From: an uncultured Actinomyces sp.
GTDB lineage: Bacteria; Actinomycetota; Actinomycetes; Actinomycetales; Actinomycetaceae
Length of the DNA stretch: 6,490 nucleotides
NCBI GenBank assembly: GCA_938022345.1
Contig: CALIEP010000067.1
Span: 1 to 6,490, forward strand
Reading direction: 5' to 3'
Shown: positions 4,619-6,490 of the stretch, in pieces
Position numbering within the stretch: the first letter of the stretch is position 1
Layout of the letters: each line of letters starts with the position of its first letter
Position numbers and translations under genes: made by a program
Notes under the pieces: generated by a model
Told to the model about the DNA's origin: nothing
Database searches by the model: none
The model's input: only the letters and a program-made list of their open reading frames with translations

Positions 4619-6474
4619 TTCTTTCCGGTGGGCACGTCAGAGGTCAGCGCAGCGATGAAGGCCTCTTGGGGCACGTCCACGCGCCCGATCGACTTCATAC
4701 GCTTCTTGCCTTCCTTCTGCTTCTCCAGCAGCTTGCGCTTACGGGTGATATCGCCGCCGTAGCACTTGGCAAGCATGTCCTTGCGAAGAGCCTTAATGTT
4801 CTCGCGGGCAATAACGCGCGCACCCACCGCAGCTTGGACGGGGATTTCGAACTGTTGACGAGGGATCAGTTCCTTCAAGCGCTTCGTCATCCGCAGGCCA
4901 TAGGCATAGGCCTGGTCCTTGTGGACAATCGCGCTGAAGGCATCCACGCGGTCACCGTTGAGAAGAATGTCGACCTTCACCAGGTCGGCAACCTGCTCGC
5001 CGCTTTCGTGGTAGTCCAGCGAGGCATAACCGCGAGTACGCGACTTCAGGTGATCGAAGAAATCGAAGACGATCTCTGCGAGGGGCAGCTGATAGTGCAA
5101 CTCAACGCGGTCCTCAGAGAGGTAGTCCATTCCTCGCATGGTTCCACGGCGATCTTGGCACAGCTCCATAATCGTGCCCGTGAATTCAGTCGGAGTCAGG
5201 ATCGTTGCGTTAACAACTGGCTCACGGACCTCGGAGATCTTCCCTTCGGGGAACTCTGAGGGGTTATCGACCTGAATTTCGGTCCCGTCTTCAGCAACGA
5301 CCTTGTAGACAACGTTGGGTGCGGTTGCGATCAGGTCCAGTTTGAATTCACGCTCTAAGCGTTCGCGGACAATTTCGAGGTGGAGAAGCCCCAGGAAGCC
5401 GCATCGGAAACCAAAGCCCAGCGCCGCACTGGATTCGGGTTCGAAGGTCAGCGCTGCATCGTTGAGCTGAAGGCGCTCAAGTGCGTCACGCAGGTCCGGG
5501 AAATCCGAACCATCGACCGGGTAAATACCCGAGAAGACCATGGGTCGCGGATCGCGGTAACCAGCCAGCGGTTCCTCGGCACCGCGAACTGCGGAAGTCA
5601 TGGTGTCACCAACACGGGACTGACGAACGTCTTTCACGCCAGTGATGAGGTAGCCGACTTCACCTGCGCCAATCCCTTGCGAGGGGGTTGGTTCTGGCGA
5701 AATAACACCAATCTCAAGAAGCTCGTGGGTCGCGCCCGTCGACATCATTCGGACGCGCTCGCGGGTGGAGAGCATGCCATCGACAACTCGAACATAGGTA
5801 ACAACACCTCGATAGGTGTCGTAGACAGAGTCGAAAATCATCGCTCGGGTCGGGGCGTCGGGGTTACCTGACGGCGAGGGAATCTGTCGGACGATCTCAT
5901 CAAGAAGGGCGGGAACACCTTCACCTGTTTTGCCTGAAACTCGCAGAACTTCGTCGGGGTCGACGCCAATGAGCTGGCCAATTTCCTGGGCGTACTTTTC
6001 AGGCTGAGCTCCGGGAAGGTCGATCTTGTTCAGCACTGGGATGATCGTGAGGTCATTTTCCATGGCTAGGTAGAGATTTGCCAGAGTCTGGGCCTCAATC
6101 CCCTGTGCGGCGTCAACAAGGAGAACCGCGCCTTCACATGCGGCCAGGGATCGCGAAACCTCGTAGGTGAAGTCGACGTGTCCGGGGGTGTCGATCATAT
6201 TCAGCGCAAAAGGTTCACCCTCATAAGCCCACGGCATACGCACCGCCTGGCTTTTGATGGTGATGCCACGTTCGCGCTCAATATCCATACGATCCAAGTA
6301 CTGATCGCGCATATCTCTGCTAGCGACCACACCGGTGAGTTGGAGCATGCGGTCAGCCAGAGTGGACTTGCCGTGATCGATGTGAGCGATGATGCAGAAA
6401 TTACGGATACGTTCCTGCGGAGTGGCCGCGGGTTGGATCTGCGCTAGCTGCTCAGGAGTAGGAATCGGGGACAA
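4615..6474 (-). CDS. lepA: Elongation factor 4 (LepA), ribosomal GTPase
   Basis: The complete 619-residue translational GTPase is close to the family's usual length plus a short actinobacterial N-terminal extension. GTP-binding motifs: AHIDHGKST (30-38, P-loop), ERERGITIK (66-74, switch I), DTPGHVDF (95-102), NKID (149-152) and SGKTG (180-184). The later domains include YGGDITRKRKLLEKQKEGKK, the LepA-specific C-terminal signature that reaches the peptidyl-transferase centre. LepA binds the 70S ribosome and has been linked to back-translocation and to 30S assembly under stress. The start is TTG at 6474, set by a strong GGAGG with 6-nt spacing. The gene overlaps trmB by 4 nt at its 3' end. Its promoter is not in the window. 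Confidence 0.98.
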   Translation of the reverse strand: MSPIPTPEQLAQIQPAATPQERIRNFCIIAHIDHGKSTLADRMLQLTGVVASRDMRDQYLDRMDIERERGITIKSQAVRMPWAYEGEPFALNMIDTPGHVDFTYEVSRSLAACEGAVLLVDAAQGIEAQTLANLYLAMENDLTIIPVLNKIDLPGAQPEKYAQEIGQLIGVDPDEVLRVSGKTGEGVPALLDEIVRQIPSPSGNPDAPTRAMIFDSVYDTYRGVVTYVRVVDGMLSTRERVRMMSTGATHELLEIGVISPEPTPSQGIGAGEVGYLITGVKDVRQSRVGDTMTSAVRGAEEPLAGYRDPRPMVFSGIYPVDGSDFPDLRDALERLQLNDAALTFEPESSAALGFGFRCGFLGLLHLEIVRERLEREFKLDLIATAPNVVYKVVAEDGTEIQVDNPSEFPEGKISEVREPVVNATILTPTEFTGTIMELCQDRRGTMRGMDYLSEDRVELHYQLPLAEIVFDFFDHLKSRTRGYASLDYHESGEQVADLVKVDILLNGDRVDAFSAIVHKDQAYAYGLRMTKRLKELIPRQQFEIPVQAAVGARVIARENIKALRKDMLAKCYGGDITRKRKLLEKQKEGKKRMKSIGRVDVPQEAFIAALTSDVPTGKK

Positions 6475-6480
6475 GCAAGA

Positions 6481-6485
6481 CCTCC
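6481..6485 (-). promoter_or_regulatory. Shine-Dalgarno sequence of lepA
   Basis: GGAGG on the minus strand lies 6 nt (TCTTGC) before the TTG start. It is the strongest ribosome binding site of any gene here and is the reason for accepting a TTG start. Confidence 0.8.
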
Positions 6486-6490
6486 GGAAG

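Noticed and set aside
4573..5259. 228-codon plus-strand frame
   Set aside because: Antisense to the end of lepA, which is strongly supported. Long opposite-strand frames are common in GC-rich coding DNA.

Overview
The window reads as the chromosome of a moderately GC-rich actinobacterium. Gene content and order (lepA, trmB, hemW, then a DUF3097 gene) are the actinobacterial housekeeping neighbourhood, and DUF3097 is essentially confined to that phylum. The style of the LepA N-terminus and the moderate GC suggest Actinomycetaceae (Actinomyces, Schaalia, Trueperella or Arcanobacterium-like). That family assignment is inference, not a match I could run.

All five convincing genes lie on the minus strand, so transcription runs from right to left. 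From the right edge: lepA (ribosomal GTPase LepA/EF4, TTG start with a strong ribosome binding site) overlaps trmB (tRNA m7G46 methyltransferase) by 4 nt. Next comes a gap of about 390 bp with no convincing full-length gene. Then a CynX/NimT-type MFS transporter gene overlaps hemW (radical-SAM heme chaperone) by 4 nt. After 126 bp follows a DUF3097 gene that runs off the left edge.

The two ATGA overlaps make two translationally coupled pairs: lepA-trmB (translation and tRNA modification) and MFS-hemW. The pairing of an efflux or uptake carrier with hemW is the less expected one, because the transporter sits between genes that are usually neighbours in actinobacteria.

The most unusual part is non-coding, at 3393-3745. 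It holds, in minus-strand order: an imperfect stem-loop that includes the trmB stop codon; two successive 24-bp dyads of identical geometry (TGTCAM-N12-KTGACA); a run of four stem-loops; and a perfect 14-bp hairpin with a GAAA tetraloop on the minus strand, which looks like an intrinsic terminator. Together they could form a small regulated, structured RNA of roughly 180 nt, or a complex trmB 3' UTR. A possible 24-codon upstream ORF overlaps the start of the transporter gene. A second non-coding oddity is a 17-bp tandem repeat (four copies) whose rightmost copy straddles the hemW stop codon.

I saw no tRNA, rRNA, CRISPR array, insertion sequence or phage gene.
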